From assembly GCA_947176675.1 (NCBI GenBank), contig CAMWRN010000003.1:1-30496 (forward strand): DNA of 30,496 nt. The letters run 5' to 3'. The notes under the pieces are model-generated. The model saw only the letters and a list, made by a program, of their open reading frames with translations, was not told the origin of the DNA and searched no databases. Of the stretch, positions 8,038 to 15,551 are shown in pieces (within the stretch, counting starts at the first letter, position 1; each line of letters starts with the position of its first letter). The stretch is from an uncultured Clostridia bacterium. Lineage in GTDB: Bacteria; Bacillota; Clostridia; Oscillospirales; Ruminococcaceae. The position numbers and the translations under genes were made by a program.

Positions 8038-10035
8038 TTGGGTAAAAAAAGCAACAAGGGCATAATTATTTACGCTGTGGTAATGATCTCCGCGCTTGCT
8101 CTGGCGGTACTCCTGCTTCGTCAGGCTTCAAAACCGCAGTCGGAACACAGCTATTCGGATATTATGCAGTACTTCGACAACTATCAGGTTTCGGAGATGA
8201 CGTTTGATCTGGGTACGGGAGAACTGGTCTTTTTGGTTGACGGCAGCGACACTCCAATCACCTACACCGTCCCGAACGTTTCGGTATTCCTCAACGAAAT
8301 ACAGATGGGCGAGGAAAATTACCGTAAGGAATACAACGAACGTCACCCCGACGCTCCGCTGAAAATGGAGTATTTCAAGATACAGGACACGTCTTGGCTC
8401 TATAATCTGCTTCCCTCACTGCTTATAATCGGTCTGATGATCTTTTTCTTCTTCTTTATGATGAGACAGGCGGGCGGCGGCGGAAAAATGAACAATTTCG
8501 GCAAAGCCAACGTTAAGAACACAGCCAATAAAAAGAACACTTTCAACGACGTTGCGGGCGCGGACGAGGAAAAGGAAGAGCTTGCGGAGATCGTTGACTT
8601 TCTTAAAAATCCCAAGAAATACACCGAAATGGGTGCAAGAATACCCAAGGGAGTGCTTCTGGAGGGCCCTCCGGGTACAGGTAAGACTCTGCTTGCCAAA
8701 GCTGTTGCAGGCGAAGCGGGAGTGCCGTTTTTCTCAATTTCGGGTTCGGACTTTGTTGAGATGTTCGTTGGCGTAGGTGCTTCGAGAGTCCGTGACCTGT
8801 TTGAAACTGCAAAGAAAAATTCTCCGTCAATAGTTTTCATAGATGAGATCGACGCTGTGGGACGTCACCGCGGCGCGGGTCTGGGCGGCGGTCACGACGA
8901 GCGCGAGCAGACCCTTAACCAGCTCCTTGTCGAAATGGACGGCTTCGAGGGCAACGAGGGAATAATCGTTATGGCGGCTACAAACCGTAAGGATATCCTC
9001 GACCCCGCTCTGCTCCGTCCGGGACGTTTTGACAGGCAGATAGTGGTAAATTACCCCGACGTAAAGGGCAGAGAGGAAATACTGAAGGTACACTCCAAAA
9101 ACAAGCCCCTTGCTCCGGATGTTGATTTAAAGGTCATTGCCAAGACCACCCAGCAGTTTACAGGCGCGGATCTGGAAAACCTGCTTAACGAAGCCGCTCT
9201 GCTGGCTGCCCGCCACAACAAGAAAGCCATTACCGAGGCTGACATAGAAGAGGCTACCGTTAAGGTGGTTTCGGGTCCCGAAAAGAAATCCCACCTTGTT
9301 ACGGAAAGAGACAGGAAAATCACAGCTTACCACGAAGCGGGACACGCGGTCGCGATCTACAACCTGCCCGATACGGAAAAGGTACACATGGTGACTATCA
9401 TTCCCCGCGGAGACGCTGGAGGCTTCACAATGCACCGTCCCACCACCGACGACCGCTTCAAGACGAAAAAGCAGCTTTTCAACAACATTGTGGTATCTAT
9501 GGGCGGACGTGTTGCAGAAGCGATAGTTTTCGACGATATAACATGGGGCGCGTCGGCTGATATCCAGTCTGCGACCCGTACTGCAAAAACAATGGTTACC
9601 CGTCTCGGCTTCTCGGAAAAGTTAGGTCCCGTTTTATACGGCGGCAGCAACGATGAGCCGTTCGTAGGAATGGATTACGGTCACGCACCGAGCTTCAGCG
9701 ATACTACCGCGGCTCTTATCGACGAGGAGGTCAAGCGGCTTGTAAACGAGGCCTACGACAAGTGCGAAAAAATCCTCACGGAGAATATGGATCAGCTAAA
9801 CGAGCTTGCGGAATATCTTCTCGTCCATGAAAAGATCGACGGCGACAAGTTCGAGCAGCTTATGAAAGGCGAACTTGACTGGCGTAATGATATCGAGGAA
9901 AAGAGCGGTAACGTCTCTTCCGATACCGCGGAGATCATTGGCGAAAGCCAAAATGCTTCCGATAATGCCGACAGCTCCGATACTAACGTTGCCGATACTG
10001 CTGACGGTAATAACAGCGGCAACGGCGATCAGTAA
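8038..10035 (+). CDS. ftsH: ATP-dependent zinc metalloprotease FtsH
   Basis: Membrane-anchored AAA+ protease that degrades misfolded membrane and regulatory proteins. The 665 residues show a first transmembrane helix (about 9-27), an extracytoplasmic domain and a second helix (about 123-143, Phe-rich). Then come Walker A GPPGTGKT at 210-217, Walker B IVFIDEID, an SRH region ending RPGRFDRQ, and the zinc motif HEAGH at 432-436. The end is an acidic Ser/Asn/Asp-rich tail. I use the TTG at 8038: an in-frame stop lies two codons upstream, and the next ATG would cut into the first membrane helix. AAAGGA lies about 11 bases before it. A TATAAT at 7996-8001 suggests a promoter, but no good -35 is visible. 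Confidence 0.96.
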   Translation: MGKKSNKGIIIYAVVMISALALAVLLLRQASKPQSEHSYSDIMQYFDNYQVSEMTFDLGTGELVFLVDGSDTPITYTVPNVSVFLNEIQMGEENYRKEYNERHPDAPLKMEYFKIQDTSWLYNLLPSLLIIGLMIFFFFFMMRQAGGGGKMNNFGKANVKNTANKKNTFNDVAGADEEKEELAEIVDFLKNPKKYTEMGARIPKGVLLEGPPGTGKTLLAKAVAGEAGVPFFSISGSDFVEMFVGVGASRVRDLFETAKKNSPSIVFIDEIDAVGRHRGAGLGGGHDEREQTLNQLLVEMDGFEGNEGIIVMAATNRKDILDPALLRPGRFDRQIVVNYPDVKGREEILKVHSKNKPLAPDVDLKVIAKTTQQFTGADLENLLNEAALLAARHNKKAITEADIEEATVKVVSGPEKKSHLVTERDRKITAYHEAGHAVAIYNLPDTEKVHMVTIIPRGDAGGFTMHRPTTDDRFKTKKQLFNNIVVSMGGRVAEAIVFDDITWGASADIQSATRTAKTMVTRLGFSEKLGPVLYGGSNDEPFVGMDYGHAPSFSDTTAALIDEEVKRLVNEAYDKCEKILTENMDQLNELAEYLLVHEKIDGDKFEQLMKGELDWRNDIEEKSGNVSSDTAEIIGESQNASDNADSSDTNVADTADGNNSGNGDQ

Positions 10036-10057
10036 AAAACATCATATCACACCATAC

Positions 10058-10124
10058 AGCCGGTCGGGCGGTACAGTCCGACCGGTTAAGTATAGCCGGG
10101 CAAATCAGACCCGACCAATTTTTT
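10058..10124 (+). promoter_or_regulatory. Competing inverted repeats between ftsH and sbcD
   Basis: CCGGTCGG at 10060-10067 pairs with CCGACCGG at 10078-10085 (8 bp, 10-base loop). A third element, CCCGACC at 10110-10116, is also complementary to GGTCGGG at 10062-10068, and CGGG at 10097-10100 can pair with CCCG at 10110-10113. The late pairings are followed by AATTTTTT at 10117-10124, directly before the sbcD ribosome site. This could be a simple ftsH terminator or an attenuator with two exclusive stems. Evidence is structural only. Confidence 0.5.
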
Positions 10125-10138
10125 AAAGGAGCATTCCG

Positions 10139-11272
10139 ATGAAAATTCTCCACACTTCAGACCTGCATCTGGGTATATCTTTGTGCGGGATACCGCTGTT
10201 GCCCTATCAGCGAACGCTTTGCGAAGCTCTTTGCGGACTTGCCGAAAAAGCGGACGCAATGATCGCTTCGGGGGATATTTTTGATACTTCGGTGGCTTCC
10301 GCAGACGCAGTTAAGCTATGGAGCGAGTTTGCAACAAAGCTTTGCCTTGAAATAAAAATTCCCCTGATAGTCTGCGCGGGAAATCACGACGGGGCGGCGC
10401 GGCTTGCTTCCTGTTCCGGTCTGCTGCGTTCGTCGGGACTTTACATTTCGGGCGCGCTTGAGGACGCTTTTACTCCAGTGACTGTCGGAAATGCCGCTGT
10501 TTATTCTCTCCCCTACTTTAATCCAACGGACGCTGCCGCTGTTCTCGGCTGCGAACCCAACGCTGCTTCGGTCATGAAGGCCGCGGCTTGCGGGATACTT
10601 TCTAAGGCTGACAAGTCGGTATGCAATATTCTTGCGGCACACTGCTTTGCGGCGGGAGCTTCGGCGTCGGAAAGCGATATTTCCGCAAGAGCGTCCGAGT
10701 CGGTAGGCGGCGCGGACAAGATACCCGCAGACGCTTTTTCGGGTTTTGACTATGTTGCTCTCGGACATCTTCATAAGGCGCAGACCGTTTCAAAAAGCGG
10801 TGCGGAAACTCTTGTACGCTACAGCGGCGCGCCCCTGCCCTATTCGTTCGGAGAAGCTCGGTACAGAAAAACCGTCACTCTGTACGATACCGATACCCAT
10901 TCCGCAGAGGAGCTTGATGTTCAACAACCTTATACTTTGCGCTCTCTGGAGGATACATATGAAAATATTCTCGGCATTGCGGAAAACGATACGAATCGTG
11001 ACGATTACATGAAGATCACTGTGACCGACCGTTTTGTGGGAGACGGAATTTTCCTGCGGCTAAAGGAGCTGTATCCCAATCTTTTGCAGTTTTCGGGAGC
11101 AAGTCCGAGCGCCTCGGCGAGTGCGGAAACTTCCAAAGCCGCCGAAGCTTCCGAAATGGATATAGTGTCTCTTGCCGTCCGATACGCCGAAGAACGGCGA
11201 GGAGAGAAGCCCGACAGCGATGAACTTAAGTGGCTTTCCGAAGCCTTGAAAGAACTTGAAGAAGAATCTTAA
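10139..11272 (+). CDS. sbcD: Exonuclease subunit SbcD (Mre11-like)
   Basis: Metallophosphoesterase nuclease subunit of SbcCD. The 377-residue protein carries the dimetal motifs in order: TSDLHLG (residues 7-13), SGDIFDT, AGNHDG, AHCF and GHLHKAQ. The C-terminal third is divergent and rich in Ser/Ala/Glu, where the SbcC-binding region is expected. The ATG follows AAAGGAGCATTCC. The usual layout has sbcD overlapping the start of sbcC. Here sbcC ends at 1992, eight genes upstream, and the gene after sbcD is a transporter, so the pair is separated unless another sbcD lies upstream of the window. Confidence 0.9.
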   Translation: MKILHTSDLHLGISLCGIPLLPYQRTLCEALCGLAEKADAMIASGDIFDTSVASADAVKLWSEFATKLCLEIKIPLIVCAGNHDGAARLASCSGLLRSSGLYISGALEDAFTPVTVGNAAVYSLPYFNPTDAAAVLGCEPNAASVMKAAACGILSKADKSVCNILAAHCFAAGASASESDISARASESVGGADKIPADAFSGFDYVALGHLHKAQTVSKSGAETLVRYSGAPLPYSFGEARYRKTVTLYDTDTHSAEELDVQQPYTLRSLEDTYENILGIAENDTNRDDYMKITVTDRFVGDGIFLRLKELYPNLLQFSGASPSASASAETSKAAEASEMDIVSLAVRYAEERRGEKPDSDELKWLSEALKELEEES

Positions 11273-11294
11273 CCGAAAGGGAATGGTCGTTAAA

Positions 11295-11933
11295 ATGAAC
11301 ACATTAATGAAAAAATACATAGACATACTTTTGAAAGCAATACTTACCGGCATAGCAATCGGTATCGGAGGAACGGTATATCTTTCCTGTGAAAACAAGG
11401 TCGTGGGGGCGTTCCTTTTCGGTACGGGACTGTTTACTATACTGACCTTCGGATTTATGCTCTTCACGGGAAAGGTCGGATATGCCGTTGAGAATAAGCC
11501 CGCATATCTGATAGACCTTGTAATTATCTGGACGGGAAATCTAATCGGCACAGCATTGACGGCGGGACTTGTGCTGCTGACAAGAATAGGCGGAGGCATT
11601 TCGGAAAAGGCGGCGGCTCTGTGCGATGCAAAGCTTTCCGACACTATAGTCAGTGTATTTATACTTGCCTTTTTCTGCGGAATGCTTATGTTTATAGCCG
11701 CAGACGGATATAAGAATATAAAAAATTCCGCGGGGCAGATGCTGGCGGTTTTCCTGCCCGTAATGACATTTATCCTCAGCGGATTCGAGCACTGCGTTGC
11801 GAATATGTACTATTTCACCGCAGGAGGGGCATGGTCGGGAAAAGGCTTTCTCTATATGATTGTGATGACCCTGGGCAATGCTGCGGGAGGAATACTTATT
11901 CCCCTGTTCAGAAAAGTCTTTGCAAAAGACTAA
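11295..11933 (+). CDS. Formate/nitrite transporter (FNT) family protein
   Basis: A 212-residue polytopic membrane protein with about six hydrophobic segments, matching the FNT pore family (FocA, NirC, hydrosulfide channels). Diagnostic segments are the WTGNLIGTALTAG loop region and LSGFEHCVANMYYF, which holds the conserved central pore His, followed by TLGNAAGGILIP. It is shorter than the usual 250-280 residues, mainly at the N-terminus and in loops. I use ATG 11295, with AAAGGGA about 12 bases upstream; an earlier ATG at 11283 overlaps the ribosome site, and 11256 lies inside sbcD. The transported anion (formate, nitrite, hydrosulfide) cannot be decided. It is followed by two very small ORFs. 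Confidence 0.85.
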   Translation: MNTLMKKYIDILLKAILTGIAIGIGGTVYLSCENKVVGAFLFGTGLFTILTFGFMLFTGKVGYAVENKPAYLIDLVIIWTGNLIGTALTAGLVLLTRIGGGISEKAAALCDAKLSDTIVSVFILAFFCGMLMFIAADGYKNIKNSAGQMLAVFLPVMTFILSGFEHCVANMYYFTAGGAWSGKGFLYMIVMTLGNAAGGILIPLFRKVFAKD

Positions 11934-11953
11934 CCTAAAAGAGGGGGGCAGAA

Positions 11954-12055
11954 ATGGACGGAAAAAACGAGAATATCGGCGGCGGGGACGTTATTGAAGT
12001 CAATCTTCCCGACTATACCGAGGAGCGTGATATCAGATGGAGAAAGGTACGGTAG
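11954..12055 (+). CDS. Small ORF, 33 residues, unknown
   Basis: A short reading frame with a strong ribosome site (AGAGGGGGG, six bases before the ATG), 20 bases after the transporter stop. The product is hydrophilic with an acidic middle (VIEVNLPDYTEERD) and a basic end (RWRKVR). No signal peptide or membrane segment. The last 19 bases overlap the next small ORF in another frame. I do not recognise a family. The good ribosome site and in-operon position argue for translation; the small size argues caution. Confidence 0.5.
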   Translation: MDGKNENIGGGDVIEVNLPDYTEERDIRWRKVR

Positions 12056-12177
12056 AGTATGCTCTGTGGTCAGCCGAGCCAAGTCCGGACGAATACAAAC
12101 GAGTCCTTACCGACAGTGAGCAGGAGGCTCTTGCAAAAGAGGGTATAATAATAGGCTGTTATCCGTTGTTCGACTGA
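12037..12177 (+). CDS. Small ORF, 46 residues, unknown
   Basis: Starts at an ATG inside the previous small ORF (+2 frame relation) with GAGGAG at 12020-12025 upstream, and ends 30 bases before a terminator hairpin. The product contains YALWSAEPSPDEYKRVLTD, an amphipathic Glu/Ala stretch, and ends IIIGCYPLFD. No known domain recognised. It could be a separate coupled peptide, or the second half of one roughly 75-residue protein joined by frameshifting or split by a frameshift mutation. Confidence 0.45.
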   Translation: MEKGTVEYALWSAEPSPDEYKRVLTDSEQEALAKEGIIIGCYPLFD

Positions 12178-12201
12178 TAAGCCGACATCTTAAAAAGCAA
12201 C

Positions 12202-12231
12202 AAAAAGGGAGCAGGTACTACCTGCTCCCTT
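12202..12231 (-). terminator. Rho-independent terminator of cysE
   Basis: GGGAGCAGG at 12207-12215 and CCTGCTCCC at 12221-12229 form a 9-bp GC-rich stem with a 5-base loop. The five A residues at 12202-12206 become a T run when read on the minus strand, placing it just downstream of cysE. On the plus strand only two T residues follow, so it may stop the upstream plus-strand operon less efficiently. Confidence 0.85.
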
Positions 12232-12260
12232 CAGTAATGCAATTATACAAAGATTTTCAT

Positions 12261-12950
12261 TTACTGATCCTTAAAGTTAAGCTTTTTTCCAAGCTCGGCT
12301 ATTTCAAGCTTATTAAGCTGCTTTTCCAGCTTTTCTATCCTGACTAAGTGAGCGCAAAGCTCCTGTGCAACAGGGTCGGGAACGTGTATCTGGTCAAGCT
12401 CTCCGCAAACGTCCACACGCTTTCCTCCCCGTCTGACTATCCTTGCGGGAACGCCTACCGCTGTGCAGTTGGGCGGCACTTCAGCCAGTACTACCGCATT
12501 GGCTGCAATTTTTGAGTTGTCCCCGACCTTGAACGGACCCAGCACTCTCGCTCCCGCGCCTACCATAACGTTGTTTCCCAGCGTAGGGTGACGTTTGCCC
12601 TTGTCCTTGCCTGTACCGCCGAGAGTTACCCCCTGATATACCAGACAGTTGTCACCGATCTCGGTGGTCTCGCCGATGACAACTCCGGAACCGTGATCGA
12701 TAAAAAATCCCTTGCCTATCTTTGCTCCCGGGTGTATCTCGATACCTGTCAGCAGTCTTGCAAATTGGGAAATGCACCTTGCCGCAGTGTAAAGCTTTCG
12801 GGTGTAAAACCAATGCGACACCCTATACATCAGTACCGCGTGCAGACCCGAATAGGTCAGCAGTATTTCAACAGTGCTGCGGGCGGCAGGATCTCTTTTT
12901 TTCACGGATTCTATGTCCGACCTTATATGCTCCAAAAAAGTTTCTTTCAC
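12261..12950 (-). CDS. cysE: Serine O-acetyltransferase
   Basis: Makes O-acetylserine from serine and acetyl-CoA, the committed step of cysteine synthesis. With a GTG start at 12950 the product is 229 residues. It has an N-terminal helical domain (ETFLEHIRSDIESVKKRDPAA), then the left-handed beta-helix hexapeptide repeats with HPGAKIGKGFFIDHGSGVVIG, the GVTLGGTGKDKGKRHP loop and the VGVPARIVRR cap. AAAGGAGAA lies eight bases before the GTG. Longer in-frame starts fall inside the leader terminator and are not used. A Cys-type T-box leader and its own promoter lie upstream, so expression should rise when tRNA-Cys is uncharged. The sulfhydrylase gene cysK is not in the window. Confidence 0.95.
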   Translation of the reverse strand: MKETFLEHIRSDIESVKKRDPAARSTVEILLTYSGLHAVLMYRVSHWFYTRKLYTAARCISQFARLLTGIEIHPGAKIGKGFFIDHGSGVVIGETTEIGDNCLVYQGVTLGGTGKDKGKRHPTLGNNVMVGAGARVLGPFKVGDNSKIAANAVVLAEVPPNCTAVGVPARIVRRGGKRVDVCGELDQIHVPDPVAQELCAHLVRIEKLEKQLNKLEIAELGKKLNFKDQ

Positions 12951-12974
12951 GAAAAGTTCTCCTTTCATATGATA

Positions 12975-13238
12975 AAAAGCCGCCTTCGCGGGATATTGTC
13001 CCATGAAGGCGGCGCAAACCGCGGTTCCACTTCAAAATTTGCTCTCGGTCCTTTAACGGGGACAAGCCGCAGACCTATACGCAAAACGTACCGCCGTGAC
13101 TTACACGGACGTTTCTTCCCGATCCGAGCCGGCAGCCGCACTTCACAAACGCTCCGCCGCGCCGTTCCACCATATCGGCTGCTCTCTTTGGGTTTCTGCG
13201 CAAGTTACTCTGACTGTTATGCTTCTGGAATATTTACA
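12975..13238 (-). promoter_or_regulatory. T-box riboswitch, cysteine type, upstream of cysE
   Basis: Read on the minus strand, the T-box element GTGGAACCGCG lies at complement 13020-13030. It is followed by the terminator GCCGCCTTC/GAAGGCGGC (complement 13006-13014 and 12980-12988) and a T run at 12975-12979. Stem I shows AGTA, AGAGAG and GGTGGAA signatures. The specifier reads TGC (Cys) at complement 13138-13140, directly after GAAG. The bulge UGGA should pair with a U discriminator, as tRNA-Cys has. Specifier, discriminator and gene agree. Confidence 0.93.
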
Positions 13239-13244
13239 CTACAC

Positions 13245-13273
13245 ATTATACCATACCTCAAAAGAAATTGCAA
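13245..13273 (-). promoter_or_regulatory. Promoter of the cysE T-box transcript
   Basis: On the minus strand TTGCAA (complement 13268-13273), a 17-base spacer and TATAAT (complement 13245-13250). The start would be near 13238, giving a leader of about 290 bases that contains the whole T-box. The rest of the 13274-13320 gap holds only a weak GGCAT/ATGCC hairpin and a 12-base palindrome at 13318-13329 across the next gene's stop codon. Confidence 0.8.
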
Positions 13274-13320
13274 CAACTTTTTTTCGGCATTTTTTGATGC
13301 CTTGGATTTGAGGTGCAGTA

Positions 13321-14043
13321 TTAATACTTTGTTTCGGTGATCTCAAGATCGTTAATAAATTCGTAAAATGCCGCGCTTTGTTCTTCCCAGTCGGCTTCCG
13401 CTGTATCGAACATTATGGCGTAAGCGTCCTGATTGGAATAGAAGTAGTATGCGATACCCTTGTACCTGCCCCGTTCGCTTTTTTCTTCCTGACCGTCCGC
13501 GCCGCTGACGAACTCGTACTGGATTATTTCATAGTCATACTTTATTGTATCAAAACCCATATAGGTGATATTTTCGGGTTCGCTGTAATTTGTGTCGCAG
13601 GCTGAAGTTATATTTGCTATCTTGGTAATGGCGCACGCCTGATCCGCCCATACCGCAAGCTCCTGAAGATCCTCCTTGTAATTATATGCGCGTATTATGA
13701 TTTGTGATTTTCCGTTTGTGAAAAACTTTCCCTGTACACTCTGATCGTAGCCGCTGAGGACGTATCCTCCGGGAAGGGAGTCTTCGGGAGAACGTGAGTT
13801 GATCTTGTCAATGGCATATTTGTCGCCCTCGGCAATGGGACGTGTTTCGGTTATTGTTTCTTCGCCAAGTTCTCCGTCTATTCCGGTTATAACGGAGGTT
13901 CCCGTATCCGAGGAGGCTTCTGCGGTCTGGGAAACGCCGCTGCTTTCGGCAGAGCTGTCGCCGTTATTATTGCCGCTGCATCCCGCAAAAGCTACAGTCA
14001 TGGCAAACGCGCATAAAAGCGCAGCGATCTTATTTTTTTTCAT
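13321..14043 (-). CDS. Putative lipoprotein, unknown function
   Basis: A 240-residue exported protein with a lipoprotein signal: basic N-terminus MKKNK, hydrophobic core, and lipobox FAGC with the lipidated Cys at residue 22. A Ser/Asn/Thr-rich linker of about 35 residues follows. The mature domain (about residues 70-240) is alpha/beta in pattern and ends FYEFINDLEITE, loosely reminiscent of PsbP/DUF1795-type folds; that is only a resemblance. The ATG is preceded by AAAGGATG. It lies 64 bases downstream of the histidine-kinase-like gene, with no promoter seen between, so they are probably cotranscribed. Function unknown. Confidence 0.8.
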   Translation of the reverse strand: MKKNKIAALLCAFAMTVAFAGCSGNNNGDSSAESSGVSQTAEASSDTGTSVITGIDGELGEETITETRPIAEGDKYAIDKINSRSPEDSLPGGYVLSGYDQSVQGKFFTNGKSQIIIRAYNYKEDLQELAVWADQACAITKIANITSACDTNYSEPENITYMGFDTIKYDYEIIQYEFVSGADGQEEKSERGRYKGIAYYFYSNQDAYAIMFDTAEADWEEQSAAFYEFINDLEITETKY

Positions 14044-14107
14044 TTTGTATACATCCTTTCTTTATGCATTTTCAATGCAGTTGACGATTTCGGTACAGAC
14101 CGCAGAT

Positions 14108-15235
14108 TCATTCAGCGCTGCCGTCCTCATCAATGTCTATAAGCTTGTACCGCTTTTCAAGGTGACGTTCCGCAAGTGACAGTGTCATGGTGGAAAAACG
14201 ATCGGGGTGGATAGCGAACTTTGAACCGCTCATCACGATCCTCCTGTCAAGACCTACGGCTTCAAGGGTTATGCTGCATAAATTGCCGTCTTCAAGCTCG
14301 CTCCGCGTAAATTCCGCGCCGTATTTTTCACAAAGCACAGTGCAGAGATAGTTGAAATAAAGCTTGCTTCCTTTTTTGTCGTTTTCAAATTTTGAGGGAA
14401 CATTTTCCTTTCCCGAATGGTTTACGCTTTTTACCGTAATGGCGATCCTGTCCCTTTTCTTGGGATCTGTGCTTCTTACGCTTCTGCAATTGAAAACAAG
14501 CTCGTCAGGATAGAGCTTTCCGCAGCAGCATTCCAAAGCCATGTCAGATATTATTGTCTCAAAAACGCTGCGGTTCATTCGTGTGTAGATACCTTTTTCA
14601 GAGGTATAGGATACTTTTACCGATCTTCCGAGAGCGCGTTTTGCGTCCGCAGCCGCCTGAGAAATTTCGTCCGCAACACAGATGGTAACGTCGTCGCAGC
14701 ATGGGTCGAGAACGTAGTAGAGCTGTTCGGGATTGATGACTTCGCGGAGAATGAGCATAAGTCCTTTATTAATAGTATTGAGCTGGTTTGCTACTTCACC
14801 GCAGCCGGCGCCGAAAACTGCTGCGGCTGCATCTATCTCGTCGGCGGAGATAGCGATCATTCCCACCGATTCGCGGATCCTTGCGCACAGATAGGTCATG
14901 TATGCCTTTATATGAGGCGAAGCCAGCAGGTTTTTAAGCTCGTCGCTGCCGAGAAGCTCGACGATGTAGAATGCGGAAGGATCATCGGCATTTTTGGCTT
15001 TCAGAACATTGATACGGTGGATAGTTTCTCCCTCAGTATAGAAAACCGCTCCCGAAACAGGAACGCCGTTTTCAAACAGACGGGAAAGATTATCATCGGA
15101 AATAGGTCCGCGGTTTGATTCCGACAGCGGATTTCTCCAAAGAACATTAAGGCTTTCGTCCGTTATAGCCGTCTGTATTCCCGATGCGCTGTAAATCTGT
15201 TTCAATATTGTAAAAAAATCAGTTGTCATTGTCAT
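14108..15235 (-). CDS. Degenerate histidine-kinase-like protein
   Basis: A 375-residue soluble protein, unrecognised by name but laid out like a cytoplasmic sensor kinase. It has a PAS-like start (QTAITDESLNVLWRN), a long helical stretch (residues about 135-210) where a dimerisation domain would be, and a GHKL-like end in which GSKLYFNYLCTVLCEKYGA corresponds to the G2 box. There is no phospho-acceptor H-E-x-x-x-P motif, the N box reads NRSVFETIISDMALE without the usual Asn pair, and no DxGxG is seen. Catalytic activity is therefore unlikely. The ATG at 15235 has AAAGGA nine bases upstream. It has its own promoter and probably an operon with the following lipoprotein gene. Confidence 0.65.
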   Translation of the reverse strand: MTMTTDFFTILKQIYSASGIQTAITDESLNVLWRNPLSESNRGPISDDNLSRLFENGVPVSGAVFYTEGETIHRINVLKAKNADDPSAFYIVELLGSDELKNLLASPHIKAYMTYLCARIRESVGMIAISADEIDAAAAVFGAGCGEVANQLNTINKGLMLILREVINPEQLYYVLDPCCDDVTICVADEISQAAADAKRALGRSVKVSYTSEKGIYTRMNRSVFETIISDMALECCCGKLYPDELVFNCRSVRSTDPKKRDRIAITVKSVNHSGKENVPSKFENDKKGSKLYFNYLCTVLCEKYGAEFTRSELEDGNLCSITLEAVGLDRRIVMSGSKFAIHPDRFSTMTLSLAERHLEKRYKLIDIDEDGSAE

Positions 15236-15319
15236 AGCTGACAGTCCTTTCATTTTGTTGGTTTCCCGAACGAAACGAGGCAAACGGGACTTTTTGTCCG
15301 AAATTGATGTTCGATAGAT

Positions 15320-15348
15320 ATTATACCATAGTTTCGAGGATTTGGCGA
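15320..15348 (-). promoter_or_regulatory. Promoter of the kinase-like gene
   Basis: Minus strand: TCGCCA (complement 15343-15348), 17 bases, TATAAT (complement 15320-15325). The -10 is perfect and the -35 matches four of six positions. Leader of roughly 80 bases. It is divergent from the promoter at 15476-15504, with about 130 bases between them. Confidence 0.6.
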
Positions 15349-15429
15349 TAGATTTTTTCAAAAAATCATAATTTTTTTCTTTTTTCAACACAAAGCGGAT
15401 TTTGCTATGTTTTACGGCTGTTATGGCTT

Positions 15430-15465
15430 TGTAATATTTTTCCGAAATTGTAATTAAGCTGTAAT
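15430..15465. promoter_or_regulatory. WalR-like direct repeat (TGTAAT-N5-TGTAAT)
   Basis: TGTAAT at 15449-15454 and TGTAAT at 15460-15465 are separated by exactly five bases, fitting the TGTWAH-N5-TGTWAH consensus of WalR (YycF). A third TGTAAT lies at 15430-15435. The box ends 10 bases before the -35 of the downstream lipoprotein gene. No walR gene is in the window. Confidence 0.55.
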
Positions 15466-15475
15466 TTTGCCGCCG

Positions 15476-15504
15476 TTGAATCGTAATCATTATTATGTTA
15501 AAAT
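15476..15504 (+). promoter_or_regulatory. Promoter of the IseA-like lipoprotein gene
   Basis: TTGAAT at 15476-15481, 17 bases, TAAAAT at 15499-15504. The predicted start near 15511 gives a leader of about 40 bases before the GTG start. A WalR-type box lies immediately upstream. Confidence 0.7.
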
Positions 15505-15551
15505 TTTATTAAGAGGTTTTATCAGAACGTACTGTAAAGGAGGGTCTGTCT

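Noticed and set aside
12951..13004. Longer cysE start inside the leader
   Set aside because: It would begin in the loop of the T-box terminator; the GTG at 12950 has a proper ribosome site and gives the normal family length.
15236..15490. N-terminal extension of the kinase-like protein by 85 residues
   Set aside because: It covers the TATAAT promoter and AT-rich DNA; ATG 15235 has AAAGGA at good spacing.
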